DNA from: Hirsutella rhossiliensis
Lineage: Eukaryota > Ascomycota > Sordariomycetes > Hypocreales > Ophiocordycipitaceae
Length of the DNA: 64,000 bases
Direction: 5' to 3'
Assembly (NCBI RefSeq): GCF_020360975.1
Contig: NW_025408669.1
Span: 4,526,001 to 4,590,000, forward strand
Positions 13,704 to 23,661 of this stretch are shown in pieces. Each line of letters begins with the position of its first letter. Position 1 is the stretch's first letter. Both the position numbers and the translations under genes were made by a program. The notes below the pieces were generated by a model, which saw only the letters and a list, made by a program, of their open reading frames with translations, was not told the origin of the DNA and searched no databases.

Positions 13704-13960
13704 TATAAGGGAATACGTATTATAGTACGATTAGTTAGGTAGTAGAGATAGCTAGAGGTACTACGCTATATATATTATATTCTCCTTATTATAAGACTAA
13801 AGCTTATAAGAAGAGGGATTTCTCCTCTTCGGTTAAAGTAGTAAGTAGTCTATAATATATAAGCGGGGTAGGCACGATTCCCTATTAATACCTTACCGAT
13901 ATATTAGTACTATGTACCTAAGTACTTTATTAGCCCGTACCTCTTAGTAGCGCTCTTATA
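13704..13960 (-). repeat. 5' LTR of element A
   Basis: 257-bp partner of 6153-6409, ending CGCTCTTATA. The flanking base context differs from that on the other side, so no target duplication is seen. Confidence 0.9.
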
Positions 13961-14276
13961 ATTTATTACTAACTTATATAAAGATATAAGATAAATCTAT
14001 ATAAACTTATAAATATTAAAGGAGAGGCCTTTAACTATAATAATAGAATTATTAATATAGAGATTAATTACCTCGATATTAATATCTAGGGCTATAACGA
14101 ATAAGTTAACTTCGATATTATAAATATTAAAGAATATAACCTTATATTAAGACTCTTATAGCTATAGGAGAGCAACCTATTAATTAACTAGAAAACTAGC
14201 TAGCTATATTAAAATAAAGATATAAGTTTTTAAGACTAATAGATTTAAAAGAAAGTAAAACTTTATAATAATTTAG
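13961..14276 (+). repeat. Second copy of the family-C protease segment (316 bp)
   Basis: It is nearly identical to about 5,763-6,074 and is joined at its 3' end to a B LTR at the same base (left neighbour TTTAG in both). The C/B junction is therefore present twice, once on each side of element A. It contains the protease block with the DIKEYN frame. Confidence 0.85.
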
Positions 14277-14462
14277 TATAAAAGTCTTTAACTATTATAG
14301 GTTATAGGCTTAGGCTATAGCTTAAGCTATATAGTTACGTATAGAGGGCCGGATCCTATACGTATATATATAGGCTAGCCGTATATAAAAGAGCTCTATA
14401 TAGCTTATTAATATTATCCTATAAATAGCACCTATATATATACCTCTGCTTACTTTATAATA
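14277..14462 (+). repeat. 5' LTR of element B (186 bp)
   Basis: Direct repeat of 21102-21287. It is exactly the same length as the LTRs of B' and B''. Confidence 0.9.
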
Positions 14463-14499
14463 GTATAAGCTATTAACTAATAGATCTAATAGATATCTC

Positions 14500-17400
14500 C
14501 TTAGAAAGGGCGCCGCTTCCCTAAGGGAGCACCCCGCTACCCCTTAAGTAGATAGGAAGTATCGTAGCTATCCTAGAAGCGATTAGAAGCGCTATAGCTA
14601 GCGAGAAAAATAAGGTTCTCGCTATACTAAGGGAGCCGTCTATAAGACTAGCGTTAACCCCTACGACCTCCGTAATACCGGTTATAGCGGTAGTACTACC
14701 GATATAAAAGCCGCTTCTATAGCCGACTTAGGATAGTAAGCCTAAGTCCTTTTACTTCTTCCTTAGCTAGCTATAGATAAAGTTTATAATAGACGAGAAA
14801 TAGGGCCTAAACGGCTATTATAATATAGTATAGTATTTACTTCTCTATATATTACTAAAGCCCTAGATATATAGGATCTTTAGATTCTAAGATAAGGGCG
14901 GCCCTAGGGGTAGACGCGACCTATAGGACTTTTTCTAATACCTTATATATACGTTCGGTAATATATAGGAGTAGGAGAAGGCATAGGATAGGCTATAGAC
15001 CCTTAGGTAAAGGGATAAGTAGTCCTTTAGCGAATTCCTCCTTAACTTTAAAGAGACGCTCTTATAGGTAGCGGGAACTATAGTATAGGAAGATAGCGCG
15101 AAGCTTATATAGTTACGGAACTTAATTACGCTAGCCCTATAAGAGCTACTTATCCCTATAATTATACCTACTAACTACGGCGAGTATATAAGCCGGTTAA
15201 TAAAGGTAGTATAGGGCTATAAGTAGACGCCGCGTTTCTAAAAGCTTTATAAGTATACGCCGTATAGCGGTAATAGGATTACTACCCCTTTATAAAAGGA
15301 ATAGCCGACTATCGATATAGATAGGGATACCTTAATATCGGCTACTTATATAAACTAAGCTAAACGTAATAGGAAGTCGTTATCGAATATTCCTTATACT
15401 ATTCCGCCCTTTAAGTAGCGGGCGAAGTAAGTAATAAGCGAGGAAATCGGGAAAAGGAAGGCTAACGGCCGCTACTTATATTACGGCGCGTCTATATACT
15501 TTATATTAAAATGCCCCTTCCTTTTAGCTAAGCGGCCTATAGTAGTTTAAGTAGCGAAGATAGAACCGCTCCTTACCTTAGACGACGAAGAGGACTCCGC
15601 GCCCCTAGGCCTAGAGGAAAAAGAGTAGCTCTAGAGCAAAAACGGGCTCTAGAGCCTTAATTACTAGCACTAGTAAAGGAGAAGGAGGAATTATCCGCCT
15701 ATATAAAAGAGGAGCCTACTTTAATATAGGTTATAATTAATAACTCCTTACTTATTGCCGCCCTTATAGATAAGGGCTGCTAGTACTACGCTATAGTTAA
15801 CGAGGCGCTTACGCGAGAGATATAAGTACTAGTAGAAAAGATCGCCCTAAGGCGAGTAAAGGGCGCCTTAAGCACGATAGAGGGTATAGTAATTAAGGGT
15901 ATTATATAGCTAGCTATAAAGGTTAACGGCTATTATAAGCTTATCGTAGCCTATATAATCCCTTAACTAGAGTTTCCCTTAATCCTTAGGAAACCCTAGT
16001 TATTATATATAGAGTTATACTTAGTTCTATATTAAAAGAAGCTATAGTTTAAGCCTATATAACGGTAGGTCCGCTACGACGACGGTTTTATAGGTATAGG
16101 ACTAAGTATACGAGCTTTATACTTAGCCTAAAAAGTCCTTACCTCTATCTTTATAAGAACTATATAATAGGTAAAGTAAAAGGAAGGCTAGGTAGCGGCT
16201 AATATAGCGGTTTACGTAGTTAGCTTAGCGGATATTAATAAGGCCCTTTAGATAAAGAAGCTAAAGTCGCCCGCTAAGCTATAGTAGTAGATACTAAAGC
16301 GCTTTTACGACCTCTTACCGCTATTTAAGTCCTAGGAAGTAGATAAGCTTAACTTATATAAGCTAGAGGTAGATTATAAGATCGTACTCTATACCGATAA
16401 AAAGGGGTAGGAACTACCTATACTATTCGGACCGCTATATAGTATATTATACGCGGAGCTATTAGTACTAAAAAAGACGCTAAAGGACCTCTTAGATAAG
16501 GGTTTTATTTAAGTAAGTAGCTCTAAAGTAAGAGCGCTAGTTTTATTCGTACGTAAACTAAGGGGCGGGATATAGTTCTATTACGACTATAGGGCTCTAA
16601 ACGTAATTACGAGGCTAGACTACTACCCCTTACCCTTAATCTTAAATACGCTCTATAACCTCTTAAAGGCAAAGTAGTTTATAAAGCTAGATATAAAATA
16701 GGCGTTTTATAAGGTATAGATCTTAAAGGGTAATAAGTAAAAGATAGCGTTCTATATACGCTATAGCTTATTTAAGTAGCTTATAATACTCTTCGGCCTA
16801 TTAAGAGCGCCCGCTACCTTTTAGTATTATATTAATAATATACTTCGCGACTTCCTTAATAAGTTCGCCTTTATATATATAGATAATATCCTTATCTATA
16901 TAAGCGGCTCTTATAAGAACTATATATAGAAAGTATAAAGAGTCTTAAAGCGCCTTTAACTTTATAAGCTCTACCTTAACCTAAATAAGTATAAATTTAG
17001 GGTTAAGAAGGTTAAGTACCTAGGCTTTATTATCTATATAAGTATAGGTATATAGGCGGATCCTATAAAGATCTAGGCGATCTAAGACTAAGCGGCCCTA
17101 ACTATATAAACGGGTATACGGAGCTTCCTTAGGTTCGCGAACTATTATAGGATATTTATTAAGGGCTTCTCCTATATTATAATACCCTTAAATAAGATTA
17201 CCGGAAAGTAAACCGCCTTTTATTAAGAGCCTATATAGGAAGGGGCATTCTATACGCTTAAGGACCTTTTCTCGTAAGCCCTAGTACTACTTTAGTAGGA
17301 CTTTAACTAGTCTACGTTAGTCGAAGTAGACTATAGCGGCTAAGCACTTAAAGGAATGCTCTCTTAAAAGGTAGATAAGCGGAAGTAACTAGTAGCGTTC

Positions 17401-19560
17401 TACTCCTATAAGCTAACCTTAGTAGAGCGGAATTACGCTATTTATAATAAGGAGATACTAACGATTATTAGCTACCTTAAGCGATAGTAAGCGGAGCTCT
17501 AGAGCTATAAGAGCTTTAAGGTTCTTATAGACTATAGGAACCTTAAGTACTTTATAACCCGCTAGCACCTCTTAGAGCGGTAAGCCCGCTAAGCGGAGTA
17601 TCTCTTATACTTTAACTTCTCGATTAAGTACCGCCTTAAGCGGGACTCCGTAGTCCTAGACGCGCTTTCTTAAAGGGATTAAGACCGGCCGATAGGAGTA
17701 GATATCGAGGCCTAGGATCTATAGCTTATCCTATAGGAAGCGCTACGGACTTATATAGGAGCTTCCTTAGTAAAGGAAGGCGCGGTACTAGTAAACGAGC
17801 TTCCCCCTATACCTTTACTACTAAACGAGCTTTCTTTAGCGCCTTTACCTCGGTTTAGTAAGGAGGGATAGACCGGCCTAAGGGCACGCGCGGCGAGAGT
17901 ATTCTAAGATATAGCCTTTTAACGCTTATAGGATAGGATAGCGGCTCTAGATTATACCTATAAGAGCGTGCGCCGCGCTATAGAGTCCGGCGCTTAACGC
18001 TTAAATCTAAAGCTAAAGCTAAAGGTATAGGTAGCCGATTACTATATCGACCTATAGGGGCATCTATACTAGCGGGGGAGACTATAGGTACCGGGCGTAC
18101 TATATACTACGGAAGCTAAGGAGAAGGATAGACCGCTAGAGCTAGATAAATAGAACGAGCTCTAAGAGAGGCTAGTCTAGCTTATCTATAACTCTAGTAT
18201 TATAGGTTACTTAGGTAGGTAAGGTATAGTAGCGGGCCTCGCGAGGGACTTTTACTAGCCCCTCCTATAGTACTATGTTTATTGCTTCCTTTATAACTAC
18301 GATATTTACGGCTATATAAAGATCTAGAAGGTATAGCTTAAGGGGCTACTTAAGTAGCTTTTAGTACTAGACTAGTTCTATACGTATATATAAATAGACT
18401 TTATAATAGACCTCCCGCTTATAAAGGGTAGTAACCGCTATATATAGGTAATTAAGGACTAACTTAGTAAATTAGTAGTACTAGAGCTAATACTATTTAT
18501 AAATATAAAAGCTTATATAGAGCGCTTTCTTTAGTACTAGGCCCGCTTATATAGCTAGCTAGCCTTTATTATAAGCGATAGAGGGTTAAACTAAACTAGC
18601 TGCTTTTAGTAGCACTTATACCGGCTGCTTTAGATTACGTCGCTACTTAGTACGGCCTATTACCTATAGACTAACGGGGGTCCTAAGAGGGTTAACTAAG
18701 AAGTATAAGTATACCTATAGGTAGTTATAGCCTATAACTAGGCGGACTAGGACCGCTAGCTCCCCGCTACCTAGCTCGCGCTAAATAGTAGACCGTAATC
18801 CTTTATTTAGATAGCCCCCTTCTTCGCAACGTATAGCTTTAAGCCGCCCTCCCCGATCCTATTTACCGCTAACGTAGTAGCGGAGTAGTATAGTAGTATA
18901 TTACTAAAGAGCTATACTTCCGCGTTTATATAAAAGCTATAAGAAACTATAGAATACTACTAATCTATAATAGCCGTAGCGGCGTAGGATTAAAAGCGGT
19001 ACGCTAATAAGACTAAGGCGCTAGTAGATAGGTTTATAGTAAGAGATAAAGTATAGCTCGACCTCTATAACTATAGGTTAGTATAACCGAAGAAGAAACT
19101 AAACTAGCTATATATAAAGTTTACGGTATAGAGGGTCGTTAGCCTATAAGTAGTTAAGCTCGATAGCCTCTTAATAGGGGTCTATAATAAGGTTAATATT
19201 AACCTCCTTCGCTAAGCCTCCTTTAACCTACTACTTAGATAAGAAATAGCGGACGCTTAACCGCCTATAATTAAGGTAGAAAGGGATAACGAATTCGAGG
19301 TTAAGGAGATATAAGCCGTACGCTAGAGGAAGGTAGGTAGGGGGACACGCTAGGAGGTTCTTATTAAGTAGCGCGGGTACCTCGACCCTATATAGGAACC
19401 CGTATATAAGTTTACGGGAGCTATAGCCCTCGATAAGTTCGAGACCCTATATAGACTAGTAGACGAGAATAATAAACTAATAGACTACCGGTAGTAGCTT
19501 AGACTAAGACTATAAAATAAGTAAAGTAGAGTTAGTAGTTATAGCGATATAGGCGTAATA
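14500..19560 (+). pseudogene. gag-pol of element B (RIP-degraded chromovirus polyprotein)
   Basis: A single direction is readable through TAG/TAA. The Gag part lies at about 14.5-15.6 kb. The protease site ALIDKGC is at about 15,760; the family expects D-S/T-G. The RT catalytic box reads FIYIDNILIY at 16870-16899, with Asn in place of the second Asp. RNase H covers about 17.3-17.55 kb. The integrase covers about 18.15-18.8 kb, with the first Asp in IDFIIDLP (about 18,395), the second in SDRG (about 18,575) and the third block reading GGPKRVN where TERVN is expected, so Glu has become Lys. A chromodomain is at 19353-19445 with KxRGYLDPI, matching the KWRGYPDPTWEP core. Such chromodomains bind modified histones and steer integration to heterochromatin. 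The loss of catalytic residues and starts makes it inactive. Confidence 0.88.
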
Positions 19561-20740
19561 GTATAAGCGGAGATAAAAATAGCGTTTATTTTAAGGCAGA
19601 GCCCTTAGACTTCCTAAGCTTATTCCTTATTATTACCCTTACCCTTACTATTATTATTATCGTCGTCCTTATCGGCCCCCTCCTCCTCCTTAGCGGCGGC
19701 GGCGGCGCTCTCTAGCGCGCTAAGTCGGCCCTCTAAGCCTATAAGCTAGTCGGCGGCGGCGGCGGCTCTAGGGGCGGAGGGGCGGCGACTAGCTTTAGCG
19801 GCGGCGGTAGGGGTAGTAGTAGCGGCGGCGGCGGGCACGGCTATAGGGATCGCTAATAAAGCGACGGAGGTAGTATCCCTAGTACTAGGAGAGTTAGTAG
19901 CGGAGGTAAGAGAGCGGAGGAGGAAGAACCTACTTAAGGATAAGCCCTTAGCGCTTTAAGGCGCGGAGGTTACGGTAGGCGGTAGTAGCGGCGGTAAGGC
20001 GCTTCTTAGTAGCCCCCCGTGCCTACCTATACGCGCTAGCCTTTTAAGCCGACGCCGTAGCGGGTAGGACGGGAGGCGCCGCCTTATAAGCGCGGCTAGC
20101 ACGCGTATACTAGTAATAACTACCGCCGCGGCGGCGCCTAATTTAGTCGGCGTAAGGGAGCTCTTACGATATATACTATATATAGGGGGCTATACGAGCG
20201 GCTCTAGCCTAGACCTAGCGCTTATACTTTAAGAGGTTAGCGGAAGATATTTATTACGCTTACTTAACTATAGACTTATAGGGGTAGCGGAGACGGAGGC
20301 GGGGGCCGAGGGGCCGGGCGTTATAGGTAGCGGTAGGGATAGCGTTATTACCCTAAAAGGCGACGTAAGAGCGGCTAGCGCGGCGGAGGCATTAGTAGCG
20401 GCGGTAGGCGCGGTGGTAGCGGCGTAGGCGGGAGCAGCGGCAGCGGCGGAGCCGTCGTCGGCCGCGCCTAGTATAGCGTCGACGAACGACTCCGTACGCT
20501 CTAAGAAAGAGGAGGTAAGGGAGGGGGAGGTAGATATATCTATCGCGGAAGTTAGTATTATAGATTACGGCCTCTTATACTATAGGGCAAGGAACTTACT
20601 AGTTAAAGTTATTATTATTATTAGGGCTATTATTACTACTATAGCTATTACTATAAATATATATTAATAGAGCGGCCTATATAGCTAAGAATAAACTAAC
20701 GCCTTAGGTAAAGTAGAACTTACTTATTACTACTATTACT
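19560..20740 (-). pseudogene. Antisense ORF of element B, GC-rich, between chromodomain and 3' LTR
   Basis: On the minus strand one frame reads from about 20.7 kb down to about 19.6 kb with only a few TAG stops. In order it has a segment with SFLERTESFVDAILG; an Ala/Thr/Pro-rich stretch with AADDGSAAAAAP; a block around YLPLTS with Tyr residues that could be former Cys; a strongly basic segment (IRRRLPSYPLRRRLKRLAR); another Ala/Pro-rich stretch; and a C-terminal helix GLEGRLSALESAAAAAKEEE ending in an Asp/Asn run. The same frame is seen in B'' (plus strand, about 46,680-47,640) and in the 3' remnant of B' (58,681-58,887 is fully open). That conservation against the low-complexity background suggests a real protein with a coiled coil and a basic, possibly nucleic-acid-binding, part. 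The family is not recognised. Confidence 0.6.
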
Positions 20741-21101
20741 ATAGTTAAAGAAAGAAGAGAAGGAAGGGAAAGAGAAAGAGGGGTTACTGCCTTATATACC
20801 CCTAGGTAAAGGAGGCTACCTAAGGCTAAGGGGATAGGTAACCTAAGGCTTATATAGGTCTAGGCCGGCCGCCGGCTACCTAGGGGCGTATATAATAGGT
20901 CGCGCCCTTATTTAAACGGCTAGCCGGCCGATAAGTATAGAGCCCGGTTCCGGCTACCTAGGCTAACGGGCGCGGGGATAATAGGGCTAGTAGGGCTAGT
21001 ATAATTAACGGGAAAGGGCAGGGTAGAGCTAGCGGTATAGGCCTAATAGTATAGAAGCCGTTAATTAAGTAACGCCGCGCCGCGTTTAAGGGAGGGCATT
21101 A

Positions 21102-21287
21102 TATAAGAGTCTTTAACTATTATAGGTTATAGGCTTAGGCTACGGCCTAAGCTATATAGTTATATACGGAGGGCCGGATCCTATATATATATATATAGGC
21201 TAGCCGCGTATAGGAGAGCTCTATATAGCTTATTAATATTATCTTATAAACGGCACCTATATATATACCTCTACTTACTTTATAATA
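21102..21287 (+). repeat. 3' LTR of element B (186 bp)
   Basis: It starts right after the purine tract ggagggcatta and ends TATAATA at 21287. It retains more G/C than the other copies, for example 'ggccggatcc'. Confidence 0.9.
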
Positions 21288-22080
21288 ATAGATAGTTATT
21301 ACTACTCTTACTTTTACTTATAAGACTAGTAGCTAGTTTATATTTAATACGTATAATAACGTATAATAGCTAGTCTATATAATATATTTAATTATATATA
21401 GTAGCTAGTCCGTTTAATTACTTATTAGACCTATACTAGATCCGGGTAAACGGCTAGGTTAAAGTACTAGCCCTATACTAAGGGACTAGTACTTAATACT
21501 TACTATAGCCTTAAAGACTATATATAAGTAATAATATAAAAAGAAATACTTAAAAGGGTATATTATAACTTAATAAAGGTCTTAGTAAGCTATAGACTAA
21601 TATATAGCTATTTAAGGTTAAGCTTATACTTATATATATTAATAAGCGCGCTTTTTACTCTTAAAAGTAAAGATAATATTATTATTATATTAAAAGGTAC
21701 TAAATATAATAGTTAATTAATAAGATAATAAGGTAGTTACCTAATAGATTTAAGTAATTATAAGCTACTAAATTAATAAGGAACCCTATTTTCTTTTATA
21801 CTTTATATATATATATATATATATAGTTATACTTATAAACTTTCTCTTTTAAGTAAAATAGTATAATTTATACCTTCTTTTTTTTTAATATAAAGACTTA
21901 ATAACTAGTAATAATTAGCTATAATACTAAGAGTCTCCTTTAAATAACTATATAAAGTTTTATTTTTATTTTTATAATTAACCTTTATTTAGCTTTATAG
22001 TTCGCTATTAAAAAGGGTACCCTAGGACGGCGATTTCCTCTATAGGCCGGGCGGCCCGAACTTTTATTAACCGACTATAC
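21288..22080. other. A/T-rich RIP-mutated spacer
   Basis: No readable frame found. It contains an (AT)n microsatellite at about 21804-21825 and the same lack of CpA/TpG as the elements. It ends about 65 bases before the TAP42 start codon and must include that gene's upstream region. Confidence 0.6.
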
Positions 22081-22087
22081 TATACCT

Positions 22088-22162
22088 ATGCCCACCGACC
22101 TCGACCCCTGGCGCTTCAGCATCACAGCCTTTGCCCTCCATTTCCATCATGGCCTCGACTGA
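22088..22162 (+). promoter_or_regulatory. Upstream ORF overlapping the TAP42 start
   Basis: An ATG at 22088 opens a 24-codon frame that ends in TGA at 22160-22162, 11 bases past the main ATG and out of frame with it. If the transcript begins upstream of 22088, this uORF would lower translation of the main protein. The transcription start is not known, so it may instead lie inside the promoter. Confidence 0.45.
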
Positions 22163-23249
22163 CGACGAGCCGCAGTCCCTCCGGGCTATCTTCGACGAGG
22201 CAGAGGCCCGCCGCGAGGCTCTCGAGGCCAACCCGAACACCACGGCGCCTAACTACGGCCCGGCCGTCGAGGCGGCGCTGGCCCTCTACGCCCGCGCCGT
22301 CGACCAGCTCGCCACCGTCGCCCTCTTCTCCCCCAACGAGGGTCTCGACGACCTAGCCACGTCGGCACTTCCCTACATGCTCGTCAACTTTCGCGTGGCC
22401 GAGCTCGCCCAGCGTCTTCCCCTCGCTGGCCCCTCGTCGCCATCGCCGCAGCACCAGCGCCAGGCCCTGCTGCGCCGCGCCCGCGCCGCCTACGTCCGGT
22501 TCCTCGACCTCGTCGATGCCTATAGGCTCATCGCCCCGCCGTACGACCGGATGCTCGAGCGGTACCGCAACGACGAGGAGGGCTTTGCCGTCGTGGCGCC
22601 TGGTGCCGATGCTGCTACCCGTCGTGAGGGCAAGATTGCCGGCTTCAGGGCCGAGAAGGCGCTCAAGGCCAGGTTGGAGATTCTCAAGGCTGATCGGCGT
22701 TACGTCGACAGCGGCGACGACGAGGTTGTGCGGGAGGTATACTTGGCCCACGTCGCCTACGCCGTGCACTTGACCTTTCAGGCGCTCGACTCGCTAAACC
22801 GCGAGTGCGACCTCCTTGCACAAGCCCCCCCCCCACAGCCCTCGGTAGCCCTTCGCGCTCATAACCCCGTCGCCTCTACTGGCGCCGACGACGACGATGC
22901 AACTTCGCGGCTGGACCAGCCCCTCCGCCGCACCCTCAACCAAGGCGGGCCCCTCCTCTCGCAGGCCGGCAAGCCGATGCAGCCCTTCACGCTCGTCAGC
23001 TCGCGCACCGACCTCGCCCGCGGCGTCTTCCGCCCCGGCCACAACCTCCCCACCATGTCCATCGACCAGTACCTGGCCGAGGAGCGCCGCCGCGGCAACA
23101 TCCTCGAGGGCGGCACCGACCCTGCCAAGCCCCGCGTCGACGAGGACGACATGGACGCCGTCGACCGCGAGACGTACAAGGCCAGAGAGTGGGACGACTT
23201 CAAGGACGAGAATCCGCGGGGCTCGGGAAACACGCTCAACATGGGCTGA
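22149..23249 (+). CDS. TAP42: TAP42/alpha4-family PP2A regulatory protein
   Basis: A 366-residue intronless protein of the TAP42-like family. Members bind the catalytic subunits of PP2A-type phosphatases and act downstream of TORC1 in the cytoplasm. The N-terminal two thirds are all-helical (repeated Ala/Leu/Arg-rich helices), as in the TPR-like fold of the family. The C-terminal hallmark is present from residue 303: MSIDQYLAEERRRGNI, then an acidic DEDD stretch and KAREWDDFKDENPRGSGNT at the end. The length is usual. The start at 22149 lies in ccatcATGG; an in-frame extension of six codons to 22131 would need TTG and is rejected. The gene keeps normal CpA/TpG content and strong C/G third positions, so it is not RIP-mutated although DNA 65 bp upstream is. 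It converges with the BTB-like gene at 23662. Confidence 0.93.
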   Translation: MASTDDEPQSLRAIFDEAEARREALEANPNTTAPNYGPAVEAALALYARAVDQLATVALFSPNEGLDDLATSALPYMLVNFRVAELAQRLPLAGPSSPSPQHQRQALLRRARAAYVRFLDLVDAYRLIAPPYDRMLERYRNDEEGFAVVAPGADAATRREGKIAGFRAEKALKARLEILKADRRYVDSGDDEVVREVYLAHVAYAVHLTFQALDSLNRECDLLAQAPPPQPSVALRAHNPVASTGADDDDATSRLDQPLRRTLNQGGPLLSQAGKPMQPFTLVSSRTDLARGVFRPGHNLPTMSIDQYLAEERRRGNILEGGTDPAKPRVDEDDMDAVDRETYKAREWDDFKDENPRGSGNTLNMG

Positions 23250-23661
23250 GAGAGAGCGAGCCTGCCCTGACTTGTTTGGTTCTCGGGGCTTTCTGGGTCC
23301 CGTGCAGTAGTGGCGTTTGGCGACCCGAGGTTTTGTCATGAATGTTCCGGCCCCGTACATGGAAAGGGGGTGGAGGAGGCTCTAACTCGTAGATACCCAT
23401 GACGCAGGCACCGAGAGCGTGGCGCTCTCCCTTGTTCATATCACGCATCATTTCCGTCGTCATCATTGAAGCAGCTGTTCTTTTCTAACTATTCGAGACA
23501 CCGCCGTGCGTTTCGTCGTTCGATATTCGCAAATTGGCCGGCCAAACGTCATTGTCATTCTTTGGCTTTCCACACCTGACAAAGTCGCAGATGAAACCAA
23601 GCCATCTGGCTTCTGTCTCTCGGGGGCATCTCACTCTTGATCCATATGCGTCCCTCTCCCC
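23250..23661. other. Shared 3' region of two convergent genes
   Basis: 412 bases between the TAP42 stop and the stop of the minus-strand gene. The base composition is normal. I see no third gene. Confidence 0.6.

Larger units (their letters stand above)
6153..13960 (-). mobile_element. Complete Ty3/Gypsy chromovirus, family A (copy A), 7,808 bp
   Basis: It is bounded by 257-bp LTRs (6153-6409 and 13704-13960) that start TATAAGGG and end CTCTTATA on the plus strand, RIP forms of TG...CA ends. The gag-pol strand is minus. It has exactly the same length as copy A' at 36712-44519. Its flanks do not form a target-site duplication (left CGGAT, right ATTTA), and the same C/B-LTR sequence is found on both sides, so this copy was probably moved or joined by recombination rather than simple insertion. 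The internal order on the minus strand is gag, protease, RT, RNase H, integrase and chromodomain, then a long ORF on the opposite (plus) strand near the 3' LTR. Confidence 0.9.
14277..21287 (+). mobile_element. Complete Ty3/Gypsy chromovirus, family B, 7,011 bp
   Basis: It is bounded by 186-bp LTRs (14277-14462, 21102-21287) beginning TATA(A/G)AGTCTTTAAC and ending TATAATA. A purine tract ggaggg (21091-21096) precedes the 3' LTR. gag-pol is on the plus strand, and a GC-rich ORF on the minus strand lies between the chromodomain and the 3' LTR. The right flank (ATAGA) does not repeat the left flank (TTTAG), so no target duplication is seen. Copies B' and B'' in this window allow the structure to be checked: B' minus its insertions is about 6,980 bp and B'' minus its insertion about 6,880 bp. 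Confidence 0.9.

Noticed and set aside
22353..22769. Long open frames on the minus strand and in other frames inside TAP42
   Set aside because: Shadows of a GC-rich coding sequence; no family features, while the plus-strand frame carries the full TAP42 C-terminal signature.
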